Below, piece by piece: positions 55,101-64,000 of a stretch of 64,000 nucleotides of DNA. Each line of letters opens with the position of its first letter. Within the stretch, counting starts at the first letter, position 1. The DNA is taken from positions 9,076,333 to 9,140,332 of the forward strand of contig NC_047078.1 in assembly GCF_902459465.1 (NCBI RefSeq). The letters are read 5' to 3'. This stretch comes from Asterias rubens. Its lineage: Eukaryota > Echinodermata > Asteroidea > Forcipulatida > Asteriidae. Below the pieces are notes generated by a model that worked only from the letters and a program-made list of their open reading frames with translations, had not been told where the DNA came from and searched no databases. The translations under genes and the position numbers were made by a program.

Positions 55101-58100
55101 GTTTATCAATTTTCATAGTGTGGTTATAACCTCGTCATTTTAATTACGACCTCTTATAGTAAAAAAAATATGCAAACAAGCGTGCTGAAGGAACTTGGAA
55201 AATATAATTTCAACTAATAATTGCTGGAACTTTCATTGGGTCCTAAAAAAAAGAGTCAGCGGCATGGTATTTTGTTCAAAGTACGTTTGATTGAAAGACC
55301 TTTGAGTTGACTGCTTTAGAACATAATTTTAGGGTTCAATAAAGAAAAGTGTTGAGTGCAGGATTTGAACCTTCTACCTCCAGATGAATGCCTGTGCTCT
55401 ACCAACTGAGCTATCTATCTGCCTGGGATTTGCAGTCTCCATTATAATAATAAGGGAATAAAAGGGTAGCGACTCGTTCTTTCACGGTCGTTTAGAACCG
55501 GCAGGGTTTTAAACAGTCGTGAAAGAACGAGTCACTATTCTTTTATTCCCATCCATAAATGCCTTTTTGGTTAAAGGGCGTAATAAAGTAAGAAACTCTG
55601 AAAAACTTATCCCTTTCCAACGTGCTTGAGCTCTGTATGTACATGTTCATGTCTGACGTCCGTGTGTTGCATTGTTTTGACTGAAACGCCTATTTCTGAC
55701 AGTTTCCGGCTCCGTTCTTGCGCATGTGCGTATAGTCTTGGTGCAACACGTTCTCGTTTTCCTATCACACAGTGCGGTCAACTAACCGACACGCCCGCAT
55801 CGCCGTAACAAGAAACGTCTTGCACCAAGACTAGCACGGAGTATCCGCTCACAACCTGTTATAAACACTGGTATATATCAAAGGTTTAAACACCCCCACG
55901 TGACGCGCTTTCTACCAACAGGGAAACTGTCTGAGGTATTTATGAATAACAGTTTTGACTCTCCAGATTTGCTACATTAACTCATAACTAACACAATGCG
56001 AAACACTAAATGCAAGGATTTAAACATTTTCTATCATTTGTTGTTTTTCAATAATAGGTCAAGTTGTCTAAAGGAGCAGTACCCATCGATCAGCATGTAC
56101 AGTCAGCACACACTGTCTGTTTAAAACTCAGTCTGGGAAGGATAGGATCTGACACTTCTTGGGTGTCACAGCACCATCAGATCAAGTCATCTTTATCAAA
56201 CGACAGCAAGAAAGAAAACCAAGGTATGTGAAAAATACTATAAGTTATTATGTGAGATTTTGGCACAAAATTCGAAAAAAATCACTAGGGGTAAGTCTAG
56301 CATTTTTGTCAGATTTTGGTAACAAAAACTGAAAAAATCACAAGGGGGTAAGTCCAGCATTTTTGGTAAGTTGTAAGTTAAAAATCATGAGGGGAAAGCA
56401 GGCCTGGGGGTAAGTCCAGCTTTTTCGTAAGATTTTGGTCAAGAAATGAAAAGACTTTTGTCAAGAAATGAAAAAGATTTTGTCAACAACTGAAAAATCA
56501 TATGGGGAAGTCCAGCATTTTGGTAAAACTATTTTAAAAACTGAAAAGATCACAAGGGGTAAGTCCAGCATTTTGGTCAGATTTTGGTTACAAATGTAAA
56601 CAAATAACAAGGGGTAAGTCCAGCATTTCGGTCATAATTTTGTCAAAAATCGAAAAAAACAATCACAAGTCGAGTCCAAAGTTATGAGTTAAAATTGGAA
56701 AAAAATCATAAGGGGTGAATCCACCATTTTGGTAAGATTTTGGTCAAAAACTGGGGAAAACATTACAAGGTGTAAGTCCAGCATTTTTGTAAGATTTTGG
56801 TACTTAACTGAAAAAATCACAAGGGGTAAGTTCAGTATTTTCGTAATATTTTTGTCAAGAAATGAAAAGATTATGGTCAAAAGCTAAAATAATTTTGGTA
56901 AGATTTTGATCAAAAACTGGGAAAAAATTACAGTGGGTAGTTCCACCATTTGGGTCAGATTTTGGTTAAAAATTGAAAAATTCACAAGGGGTAAGTCCAG
57001 TATTTTTGTAAGGTTTTGGTCAAAAACTGATACGAAATTGCAAGGGGTATTCCAGCATTTTGGTTTGTTTCAGGTAAAAAAAACTGAAAAAAACACAAGG
57101 GGTAAAAGTTCAGCATTTTGGTCTGTTTTGGGTCAAACCGGAGCATTTTCGTAAGATTTTTTCAAAAACTGGAAAAAAAACACAAGGGGCAAGCAAGTCC
57201 AGCATTTTGGTCAGATTTTTGCAACAGTTTGAAAAGTCCAGCAGACCTTGAGGGCTGAATGTTAATGTTCTCTTGATCTTATATTGAGTGACAAGGCATC
57301 AAATTCACAAAGCAATATTTAGATGCATGTTTGAGTTGTCAACATCGCAAGAGTTTTTTATGTTGTCACAGTTTGCTTAGCATAAGATTGATACCCATCT
57401 TTTAAAACAATCTGGGCTCTTTGGCACATTTATCGACCCCCATCAGATTGGGAAGTAAAGAATGATAGTGTAAGCTTCAAAGTGTAACTTACATACCAAG
57501 CTTAGCATTTTTTATCTTTGAGTACGCAAGGCCAAATTCAGTTGTAAAAATCTGTGGGAATTTGTAGGAATTAATTGAAGGTAGACCAAGGCCATGGCTG
57601 GCCTCCCTGCAATACCTGACAGTTGACTAGCATTATTTTAACAGTCTTTGCAGCATATAGCTAAATATTTTGTCAATTTCTTTGTTCAATTTGCTACAGA
57701 TGACTACATACAAACCAGACAGAGAGTGTCGGACCTACTTTAGAGTGACAGCCCAATCCAGACGGAGGGTGTCGACGGACCTTCCTTTAGAGTGACTTCT
57801 ACACCAACAGGAAACCTTTTTTATCATACTGTACTTTTCTGTAACTTTGTAAATTTTGATGGGATGGATCTCTATGTGTTAGGTCAGAATTTAACTGTTG
57901 TACATTTTACATACCTCCCTTGTGGTGATCTACCCATACTTCCCTTGTGGTGATGTACCCATACTTCCCTTGTGGTGATCTACCCATACTTCCCTTGTGG
58001 TGATCTACCCATACTTCCCTTGTGGTGATGTACCCATACTTCCCTTGTGGTGATCTACCCATACTTCCCTTGTGGTGATGTACCCATACTTCCCTTGTGG

Positions 58101-61100
58101 TGATCTACCCATACTTCCCTTGTGGTGATCTACCCATACTTCCCTTGTGGTGATCTACCCATACTTCCCTTGTGGTGATCTACCCATACTTCCCTTGTGG
58201 TGATCTACCCATACTTCCCTTGTGGTGATCTACCCATACTTCCCTTGTGGTGATCTACCCATACTTCCCTTGTGGTGATCTACCCATACTTCCCTTGTGG
58301 TGATCTACCCATACTTCCCTTGTGGTGATCTACCCATACTTCCCTTGTGGTGATCTACCCATACTTCCCTTGTGGTGATCTACCCATACTTCCCTTGTGT
58401 GGTGGATCATCCAAATTGAAACTTTAAAGGCTTAGTTAATGTAATCATTTTTTTCTTTATTAGTGCACAACTCAATCCATTGCTAAAGTATGGAGTTTAA
58501 AAACTTGGTTGCCATTTAGTGGAGCCGGATGGGACTTTCCCCAAAGGGGTTTTCGGCCATCTCATACACAGCAAATTGTGGGCATGCGTTTTATGGTTTT
58601 GGCGCTTCTCAGCCTCTGAAAATTTAAAACTACAGTACAAAATCTTGCTGTGCCTGTTTTTGTCTTCTTTGTTTTGCAAAAAAATGCAGAGTTGCACGCC
58701 AGAAATAGCGAAATTTTTGTGTTTTTAAAAGTGCATATTAATTTTTATTTAGGTTTTAAAAATAAATTATTATTGTTTAGGTTAGAAAACGTTTCAGAAA
58801 TATGCCAAATATATTGTGTGGTCCATACCTCTTCCTGTGTGGTGATCTACCCATATTTTCACCTGTGGTGAAATCTCCTAACTTTGCTTGTGGTGAAGTG
58901 TAAACTTTCACTTGTGGTGATCTACCTATACTTCCCTTGTGGTGATCTACCCATACTTCCCTTGTGGTGATCTACCCATACTTCCCTTGTGGTGATCTAC
59001 CCATACTTCCCTTGTGGTGATCTACCCATACTTCCCTTGTGGTGATCTACCCATACTTCCCTTGTGGTGATCTACCCATACTTCCCTTGTGGTGATCTCC
59101 CTATACTTTCCTTGTGGTGATCTACCCATACTTCCCTTGTGGTGATGTACCCATACTTCCCTTGTGGTGATCTACCCATACTTCCCTTGTGGTGATCTAC
59201 CCATACTTCCCTTGTGGTGATCTCCCTATACTTCCCTTGTGGTGATCTACCCATACTTCCCTTGTGGTGATCTACCCATACTTCCCTTGTGGTGATCTAC
59301 CCATACTTCCCTTGTGGTGATCTACCCATACTTCCCTTGTGGTGATCTACCCATACTTCCCTTGTGGTGATGTACCCATACTTCCCTTGTGGTGATCTAC
59401 CCATACTTCCCTTGTGGTGATCTACCCATACTTCCCTTGTGGTGATCTACCCATACTTCACTTGTGGTGATGTACCCATACTTCCCTTGTGGTGATCTAC
59501 CCATACTTCCCTTGTGGTGATCTACCCATACTTCCCTTGTGGTGATCTACCCATACTTCCCTTGTGGTGATCTACCCATACTTCCCTTGTGGTGATGTAC
59601 CCATACTTCCCTTGTGGTGATTTACCCATACTTCCCTTGTGGTGATCTACCCATACTTCCCTTGTGGTGATCTACCCATACTTCCCTTGTGGTGATCTAC
59701 CCATACTTCCCTTGTGGTGATCTACCCATACTTCCCTTGTGGTGATCTACCCATACTTCCCTTGTGGTGATCTACCCATACTTCCCTTGTGTGGTGGATC
59801 ATCCAAATTGAAACTTTAAAGGCTTAGTTAATGTAATCATTTTTTTCTTTATTAGTGCACAACTCAATCCATTGCTAAAGTATGGAGTTTAAAAACTTGG
59901 TTGCCATTTAGTGGAGCCGGATGGGACTTTCCCCAAAGGGGTTTTCGGCCATCTCATACACAGCAAATTGTGGGCATGCGTTTTATGGTTTTGGCGCTTC
60001 TCAGCCTCTGAAAATTTAAAACTACAGTACAAAATCTTGCTGTGCCTGTTTTTGTCTTCTTTGTTTTGCAAAAAAATGCAGAGTTGCACGCCAGAAATAG
60101 CGAAATTTTTGTGTTTTTAAAAGTGCATATTAATTTTTATTTAGGTTTTAAAAATAAATTATTATTGTTTAGGTTAGAAAACGTTTCAGAAATATGCCAA
60201 ATATATTGTGTGGTCCATACCTCTTCCTGTGTGGTGATCTACCCATATTTTCACCTGTGGTGAAATCTCCTTACTTTGCTTGTGGTGAAGTGTAAACTTT
60301 CACTTGTGGTGATCTACCTATACTTCCCTTCTGGTGATCTACCCATACTTCCCTTGTGGTGATCTACCCATACTTCCCTTGTGGTGATCTACCCATACTT
60401 CCCTTGTGGTGATCTACCCATACTTCCCTTGTGGTGATCTACCCATACTTCCCTTGTGGTGATCTACCCATACTTCCCTTGTGGTGATCTACCCATACTT
60501 CCCTTGTGGTGATCTACCCATACTTCCCTTGTGGTGATGTACCCATACTTCCCTTGTGGTGATCTACCCATACTTCCCTTGTGGTGATCTACCCATACTT
60601 CCCTTGTGGTGATCTACCCATACTTCCCTTGTGGTGATCTTCCTATACTTCCCTTGTGGTGATCTACCCATACTTCCCTTGTGGTGATCTACCCATACTT
60701 CCCTTGTGGTGATCTACCCATACTTCCCTTGTGGTGATCTACCCATACTTCCCTTGTGGTGATCTCCCTATACTTTCCTTGTGGTGATCTACCCATACTT
60801 CCCTTGTGTGGTGGATCATCCAAATTGAAACTTTAAAGGCTTAGTTATAGTATTCATTTTTCTTTATGTTTGCACAACTCAATCCATTGCTAAAGTATGG
60901 AGTTTACAAACTTGGTTGCCATTTAGTGGAGCCGGATGGGACTTTCCCCAAAGGGGTTTTCGGCCATCTCATACACAGCAAATCGCAGGGCATGCATTTT
61001 ATAGTTTTGGCTTTTCTCAGCCTCTGAAAACTAAAAAATACAGTACAAAATATTGCTGTGCCTGTTTATGTCATCTTCGTTTTGCAAAAAATCGCAGTTG

Positions 61101-62973
61101 CATGCCAGAATGAGTGACACTTTTGTGTTTTTAAAAGTGCATATTTATTTAGGTTTTAAAAAGTAATAATTTTTTTTAGGCTAGAAAACGTTTCAGGCAA
61201 CAGCCAAATATATTGTGTGGTCCATACTTCTTCCTGTGTGGTGAAATGTTCATACTTTCACTTGTGGTTGAATGTCCATACTTTCACTTATGGTGAAACG
61301 TTCATACTTTCACTGTGGTGAAATATCCATACTTCCCCCCTGTGTGGTGAACTTTCCACTAGGTAGTTAGTTAGTTAGTTAGTTAGTTCGTTAGTTCGTT
61401 AAGAAGATCCATCCCGTAGTTTATATTATTGCTTGGCCCAAAGCTATGATTCAGAATTAAGTGAAGTCTGAACTTGCAAACATTATTTCTTTCTAAAAGA
61501 CTTGTTTTCTCCCATCTCAATTGATGAAAACAAAATATTCTTGCTACATTCTAGTAAGTTTCAACAACATCTCAAAACAACTTGTCTAAAAAAAAAAATG
61601 TCATCTTTGAGCTAAAAAAAAACATTTGTTTGTCAAGAAAATTAACAACATTTTTTGGGGTACATTTATTTATACACAAAATAACCCCTGGCACCCGCAG
61701 CAATTGCCATGGTGCTCTGTGCTTTTGCTGTGGTGACTCTTGCAAATTTCAAAATTGCAAATACATAAAATTTCTCCTAGAAGTTCCCCTTACTAGAGGG
61801 AAATTAATGTGCACCTTCAAGTACAAAATTCAAGGCCTGAACTTGCCAATATTATCACACAAAAATATTTAAATTTCTAGGAGAAAATTTCCTTGCGGAG
61901 CATCAGGTCATTCTGATGGTCCTCTTGGAATCAAAGTTTTATTGTTTTCGTGTTGAATTCAGACCACAATCTAATTCTGATTCATAGTTTGTAAATTATT
62001 TTATTTAGTTAATTTAGACACGAGTTGCTCCTACAAAAACAATGAAGCCATTTACAAATTATGAGTTCTTCAAAACGATGACTTTGCTTGCAAGTGAAGC
62101 TGTCATTTTTGTTTCAGAAATCGAAAAGGCTTTTGAAGGAAACTAACAACACAAGTAATTTGTTTCACATAAATGTTTGAAATTCGTTTACAGCACTGTT
62201 GAAAAAAATGATGACTTTGCTTGCAAGTGAAGCTGTTATTTTCTTAAGAAATCAAAAAGGCTTTTATAGATAATCTATAGAAAAGAACCACTTCTTTGTT
62301 CAAATCAATGTTTAAAATTCTCTCACAGAACTACTTAAAAACAAAATCGAGTATCTTTCGGCAATTGTTTTTTCTTTTAAGAATTATTTTTGTTTCCTTT
62401 TTCGGCTCTGCATGATGTCATGAATATCTTTCAGAGCTTCTTAGGGCAAAACCACCTGATTTTTTCATCAGTATTTTAAATCCCTTTTTTTTTTTTTCAA
62501 AACATTTCATTTTGGCTTTATTGTGTAGGAGCAACTCATTTTGATAATGTTAGGGCCTCATCCAAACCCATTGAAAAACTGGCAGAGTTGTGCAAACACC
62601 TGTGCCTGTCGGTGGACCCCCTCGGCTGCCTGGAACAAGTGGTGATCCTGCTGGCCCAGGTGCAATGGGAGGTATGTTCTCTGTTCAGTAAAATTCACCT
62701 AGATGCACCACTAGTGTTCTGCTTCACTGGTGTAATGCCTTACAAGATTTGACGAGCTAGAACAAGCATTTTTTGGAACCACTCACATTGTCTGAGCTGG
62801 GAGCGAGTCGTTGGTCCCTAAAACGTGTTGATCGATCTCCCAAGACGTCGGGATGAGGGCCCCTTATAATTTAGCCTTTTGTTGGTCACGTCATTCTTTT
62901 GTTTTTGAGTAAACAGGTTTGTACTGGGGATCTTTTGAGATCATCAAAGGTGCCTTTAGATGTCTTCGTTTGA
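52168..62973 (+). CDS. Unrecognised gene with duplicated, phase-1 exons (model)
   Basis: I assemble small exons that share phase 1: 52168-52258 (MKTKENFPVTTSFNPPGY..., donor GTGAGT), 54217-54363 (DEPIIMTSRSQDVHSLCATY...), 54957-55085 (AVPLDQPALDVCVKLSLGRF...), 56074-56223 (AVPIDQHVQSAHTVCLKLSLGRI...) and 62529-62671 (ATHFDNVRASSKPIEKLAELCKHLCLSVDPLGCLEQ...). A short exon at 62917-62973 ends VPLDVFV-stop, and an alternative terminal exon at 57700-57743 ends VSDLL-stop. Lengths of the inner exons are multiples of three. The third and fourth exons are clear duplicates (AVPxDQ...VC.KLSLGR), and 53736-53873 is a duplicate of the second. The middle exons can also be read in phase 0 from AG acceptors 16-19 bp further upstream (54938, 56058). 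I recognise no domain. There is no obvious membrane segment. The first exon and both ends are least sure; the exon at 62529 may belong to a separate gene. Confidence 0.4.
52386..52410. repeat. Poly-C tract
   Basis: A run of about 18 C residues lies in the first intron of the unrecognised gene. Confidence 0.95.
52530..52582. repeat. CACTTCGTAAC/CACTTCGTACC motifs
   Basis: GGTCACTTCGTAACAAGTCACTTCGTACCCC carries two copies of the word that clusters at 45.2, 46.0 and 53.2 kb. Confidence 0.6.
52817..52973. mobile_element. Inverted-repeat element with TAGACCTTATGCA ends
   Basis: ATAGACCTTATGCACATGACGTCA is mirrored by TGACGTCAATGCATAAGGTCTAT. Inside, TTGAGGTCAAA faces TTTGACCTCAA. It is about 155 bp and intronic. 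Confidence 0.85.
53160..53256. repeat. Short tandem TACGAAGTGACTTGG
   Basis: Five copies of a 17-18 bp unit GGTACGAAGTGACTTG lie in a row, with G/T changes at one position. Confidence 0.9.
53736..53873 (+). pseudogene. Duplicate of exon 54217-54363 with broken frame, or an alternative first exon
   Basis: CAGATGAACCCATCATAA and the following 130 bases match the exon at 54217. A 7-bp difference (ATAAGACATAATGGCATC versus ATAATGACATC) puts a TGA in the phase-1 frame. An ATG at 53760 opens the other frame (MASSSHDVHSPCATYAPATESPSVSEQNIRINEEPMTQ), which ends in phase 0 at a GTAAGG donor. That could join the phase-0 readings of the next exons (VQSWSTAAVPLDQ at 54938, VKLSKGAVPIDQ at 56058). It is therefore either a poison exon or a genuine alternative start. 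Confidence 0.5.
54385..54722. mobile_element. Fold-back element with AGTCGCGACT words
   Basis: GCCTGGGAAGTCGCGACTTTTGAATGGTTAGTCGAG on the left answers CTAAGCAATCAATAG...GTCGCCCAGGC on the right. ACAAAAATAGTCGCGACTAT faces its mirror ATAGTCGCGACTATTTTTGT-type sequence. Five AGTCGCGACT palindromes or near copies are present. A piece of the GATAAAGAACAT repeat is inserted near 54530. It starts 22 bp after an exon donor. Confidence 0.7.
55355..55435 (-). other. tRNA-like sequence, probably a SINE head
   Basis: On the minus strand CAGATAGATAGCTCAGTTGGTAGAGCACAGGC is a strong A box and GAAGGTTCAAATCCTGCACTC a T arm. The anticodon arm reads ATTCATCTG without a clean stem. Confidence 0.5.
55440..55562. 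repeat. Hairpin with CGACTCGTTCTTTCACG arms
   Basis: GGGAATAAAAGGGTAGCGACTCGTTCTTTCACGGTCGTTT is mirrored by AAACAGTCGTGAAAGAACGAGTCACTATTCTTTTATTCCC, with a short GC-rich loop. It is intronic. Confidence 0.9.
55700..55840. repeat. Inverted repeat TAGTCTTGGTGCAA/TTGCACCAAGACTA
   Basis: TAGTCTTGGTGCAACACGTTCTCGTT faces AACAAGAAACGTCTTGCACCAAGACTA across about 60 bp. It is intronic. Confidence 0.7.
56235..57245. repeat. Degenerate minisatellite rich in GGGGTAAGT
   Basis: Units of about 55-75 bp repeat the phrases AAAAATCACAAGGGGTAAGT, CCAGCATTTTGGTCAGATTTTGG and CAAAAACTG around a dozen times with much divergence and length change. Many units hold GGTAAGT, an ideal 5' splice site core. The array begins directly after the donor of exon 56074-56223. 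Confidence 0.85.
57245..57690. other. Intron sequence, nothing recognised
   Basis: Ordinary AT-rich intron sequence before the exon at 57700. No repeat or RNA is seen. Confidence 0.4.
57915..58403. repeat. 25-bp tandem array, block 1 (about 19 copies)
   Basis: The unit CTTGTGGTGATCTACCCATA plus CTTCC repeats at a 25-bp period; the only common variant is GATGTACCC. It ends in the irregular CTTGTGTGGTGGATCATCC. Confidence 0.95.
58404..58915. repeat. Spacer unit of the 25-bp array, copy 1
   Basis: About 510 bp starting GGATCATCCAAATTGAAACTT. It repeats at 59796-60307 with only a couple of differences (1392 bp apart) and in diverged form at 60813-61330. Its right end degenerates into the 25-bp unit (CACTTGTGGTGATCTACC). 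Confidence 0.93.
58916..59795. repeat. 25-bp tandem array, block 2 (about 35 copies)
   Basis: Same unit as block 1, with GATGTACCC, GATCTCCCTA and GATTTACCC variants. The minus strand reads as a repeated hexapeptide-like SPQGKYG frame, an accident of a 25-bp unit read through 75 bp. Confidence 0.95.
59796..60307. repeat. Spacer unit of the 25-bp array, copy 2
   Basis: Almost identical to 58404-58915, which makes block 2 plus a spacer a 1392-bp higher-order unit. Confidence 0.93.
60308..60812. repeat. 25-bp tandem array, block 3 (about 20 copies)
   Basis: Same unit, ending in the same CTTGTGTGGTGGATCATCC junction as blocks 1 and 2. Confidence 0.95.
60813..61350. repeat. Spacer unit copy 3, diverged, with decaying repeats
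   Basis: It matches the other spacers up to about 61200 with many differences. It then holds degenerate 25-30 bp units (CTTTCACTTGTGGTTGAATGTCCATA and similar). Confidence 0.85.
61355..61402. repeat. (TTAG)n microsatellite
   Basis: GTTAGTTAGTTAGTTAGTTAG continues with GTTCGTTAGTTCGTTA. Confidence 0.95.
61680..61800. repeat. GGTGCTCT/GCTTTTGCTGTGGTG fragment
   Basis: GCAGCAATTGCCATGGTGCTCTGTGCTTTTGCTGTGGTGACTC matches the core of the 55-bp array at 63545. Confidence 0.6.
62075..62295. repeat. Direct duplication, spacing about 131 bp
   Basis: GATGACTTTGCTTGCAAGTGAAGCTGT.ATTTT and AGAAATC.AAAAGGCTTTT recur at about 62079 and 62210 with moderate divergence. Confidence 0.7.
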
Positions 62974-62974
62974 G

Positions 62975-63540
62975 CCAATGGAATCTGGACTCGGTGGATG
63001 ATGAGGACTTCTACCCAGTTGATGATTTGAGGGCTGGAGAAACATGTTCTGCTTGGTCATGCAATTCACTTCTACAATTTTTCTGTAAGAACAAACCTCA
63101 TTTTTATTGCCTCTTAATACCAAAGATGACATTGGACTGCTATAATTCACATTTGTTTAGAATTGGTTAGTTTTAGTAGAGGTCAAAGGTTAGGTCAAAG
63201 TCAAGGTATTAGGGTCAAGTCATGGTCAAGGGCTTTTTAAGTATCCCGACTAAAACAACACAAAGCAAGATATGTGTTCCAGTTTTCTAGGTTGTAGCTT
63301 TACACCTTGTCATTTCAAATGATATCTGAGGATATGATTTTGAAAAGAAAAATTGTAAGACCAAATTTCAGCAGCATTTACAGACTAGAACTGTTTCTTT
63401 ATTTTGTATTGAAAATAATTCATATGAAAACAAGACTTCAAAAGCCTTGTTTTCTTCCAACAAATGTTTTCCTCAATTGATGAAAACAAAACATTCTTGC
63501 AACACCCTAGTTCTTAAACTCAATTGCAAAACACCCATTT
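62975..63540. other. Sequence after the last modelled exon
   Basis: A frame from 62919 to 63170 (MYWGSFEIIKGAFRCL...) overlaps the candidate terminal exon in another phase. I do not recognise it. AGGTCAAAGGTTAGGTCAAAGTCAAGG near 63180-63206 is a small direct repeat containing AGGTCA half-sites. Confidence 0.3.
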
Positions 63541-63544
63541 CGCT

Positions 63545-64000
63545 TTGCAAAGTTCAAATAAAACTTTCATGGTGCCCTATGCTTTTGCTGTGGTGCTCTT
63601 GGCAAAGTTCAAATAAAACTTTCATGGTGCCCTATGCTTCTGCTGTTGTGCCCTTTGCAAAGTTCAAATAAAACTTTCATGGTGCCCTATGCTTCTGCTG
63701 TGGTGCCCTTTGAAAAGTTATAAAAAAACCATTCATGGTGCCCGTTGCAAAGTTCAAATAAAACTTTCATGGTGCCCTATGCTTCTGCTGGGGTGCCCTT
63801 TGCAAAGTTCAAACAAAACTTTCATGGTGCCCTATGCTTTTGCTGTGGTACTCTTTGCAAAGTTCAAATAAAACTTTCATGGTGCCCTATGCCTTTGCTG
63901 TGGTGCTCTTTGCAAAGTTCAAATAAAACTTTCATGGTGCCCTATGCTTTTGCTGTGGTGCCCTTTCACAAAGTTCAAATAAAACTTTCATGGTGCCCTA
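63545..64000. repeat. 55-bp tandem array running off the window
   Basis: AAAGTTCAAATAAAACTTTC, then ATGGTGCCCTATGCTTTTGC, then TGTGGTGCCCTTTGC repeats at 63549, 63604, 63659 and so on, with one shortened and disturbed unit near 63715-63745. About eight copies are inside the window. Confidence 0.95.

Noticed and set aside
59072-59254. Minus-strand repeat protein (GRSPQGKYG repeats)
   Set aside because: It is a direct translation of the 25-bp satellite, with no start context or splice support.
58497-60263. Pairs of identical 66-73 codon frames 1392 bp apart
   Set aside because: They are the duplicated spacer of the 25-bp array; identity reflects recent duplication, not coding constraint.
62919-63170. 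83-codon frame MYWGSFEIIKGAFRCL... as the final exon
   Set aside because: It is not in the phase left by the exon at 62529-62671, while the phase-0 reading from 62917 is. Retained only as a note.

Overview
The window looks like nuclear DNA of an animal, most likely an echinoderm (a sea star or close relative is my best guess). It has intron-containing genes with GT-AG boundaries, animal-type protein families, tRNA-derived SINEs, many short inverted-repeat elements and several tandem arrays. There is no operon structure, no bacterial-type gene order and no CRISPR array. The phylum is an inference from repeat style and gene content; nothing in the window proves it.

Layout. 1-7.3 kb: a 235-bp triplication, a decayed non-LTR reverse transcriptase tail and a satellite array of about 470-bp units. 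7.3-16.5 kb (minus strand): twelve consecutive exons of a class C G-protein-coupled receptor of the GABA-B type, from the ligand-binding domain to about TM4; both gene ends are missing. 16.5-24 kb: repeats. 24.1-29.6 kb (plus): a complete six-exon gene for a secreted protein with two saposin B domains. 29.7-34.2 kb: inverted-repeat elements. 34.3-35.7 kb (plus): the last two exons of a GPI-anchored Ly6/uPAR-like protein. 35.8-40 kb: repeats, two large hairpins, a tRNA-like element and a 145-bp satellite. 40.3-42.9 kb (minus): a complete three-exon macrophage migration inhibitory factor (MIF) gene. 47.25-50.2 kb (plus): a complete ATP synthase coupling factor 6 gene. 52-63 kb (plus): a set of small coding exons with matching phase, including duplicated exons, that I assemble as one unrecognised gene. 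Its introns hold a splice-donor-like minisatellite and a large 25-bp tandem array. 63.5-64 kb: a 55-bp tandem array running off the end.

The genes do not form a pathway. They cover neuronal-type signalling (GABA-B-like receptor), lipid binding or host defence (saposin-like), cell surface (Ly6), cytokine/tautomerase (MIF) and mitochondrial ATP synthase (F6). Gene models were built by hand from open frames, conserved motifs, splice sites and phase continuity; no alignment or search was run. By rough judgement most of the rest is repeat. I grouped repeats into families (A to K) by shared ends that can be read by eye; family limits are approximate. The best candidates for something undescribed are the modular gene at 52-63 kb, a tRNA-like core inside a terminal-inverted-repeat element (two copies), and an intronic array of consensus-like 5' splice sites.
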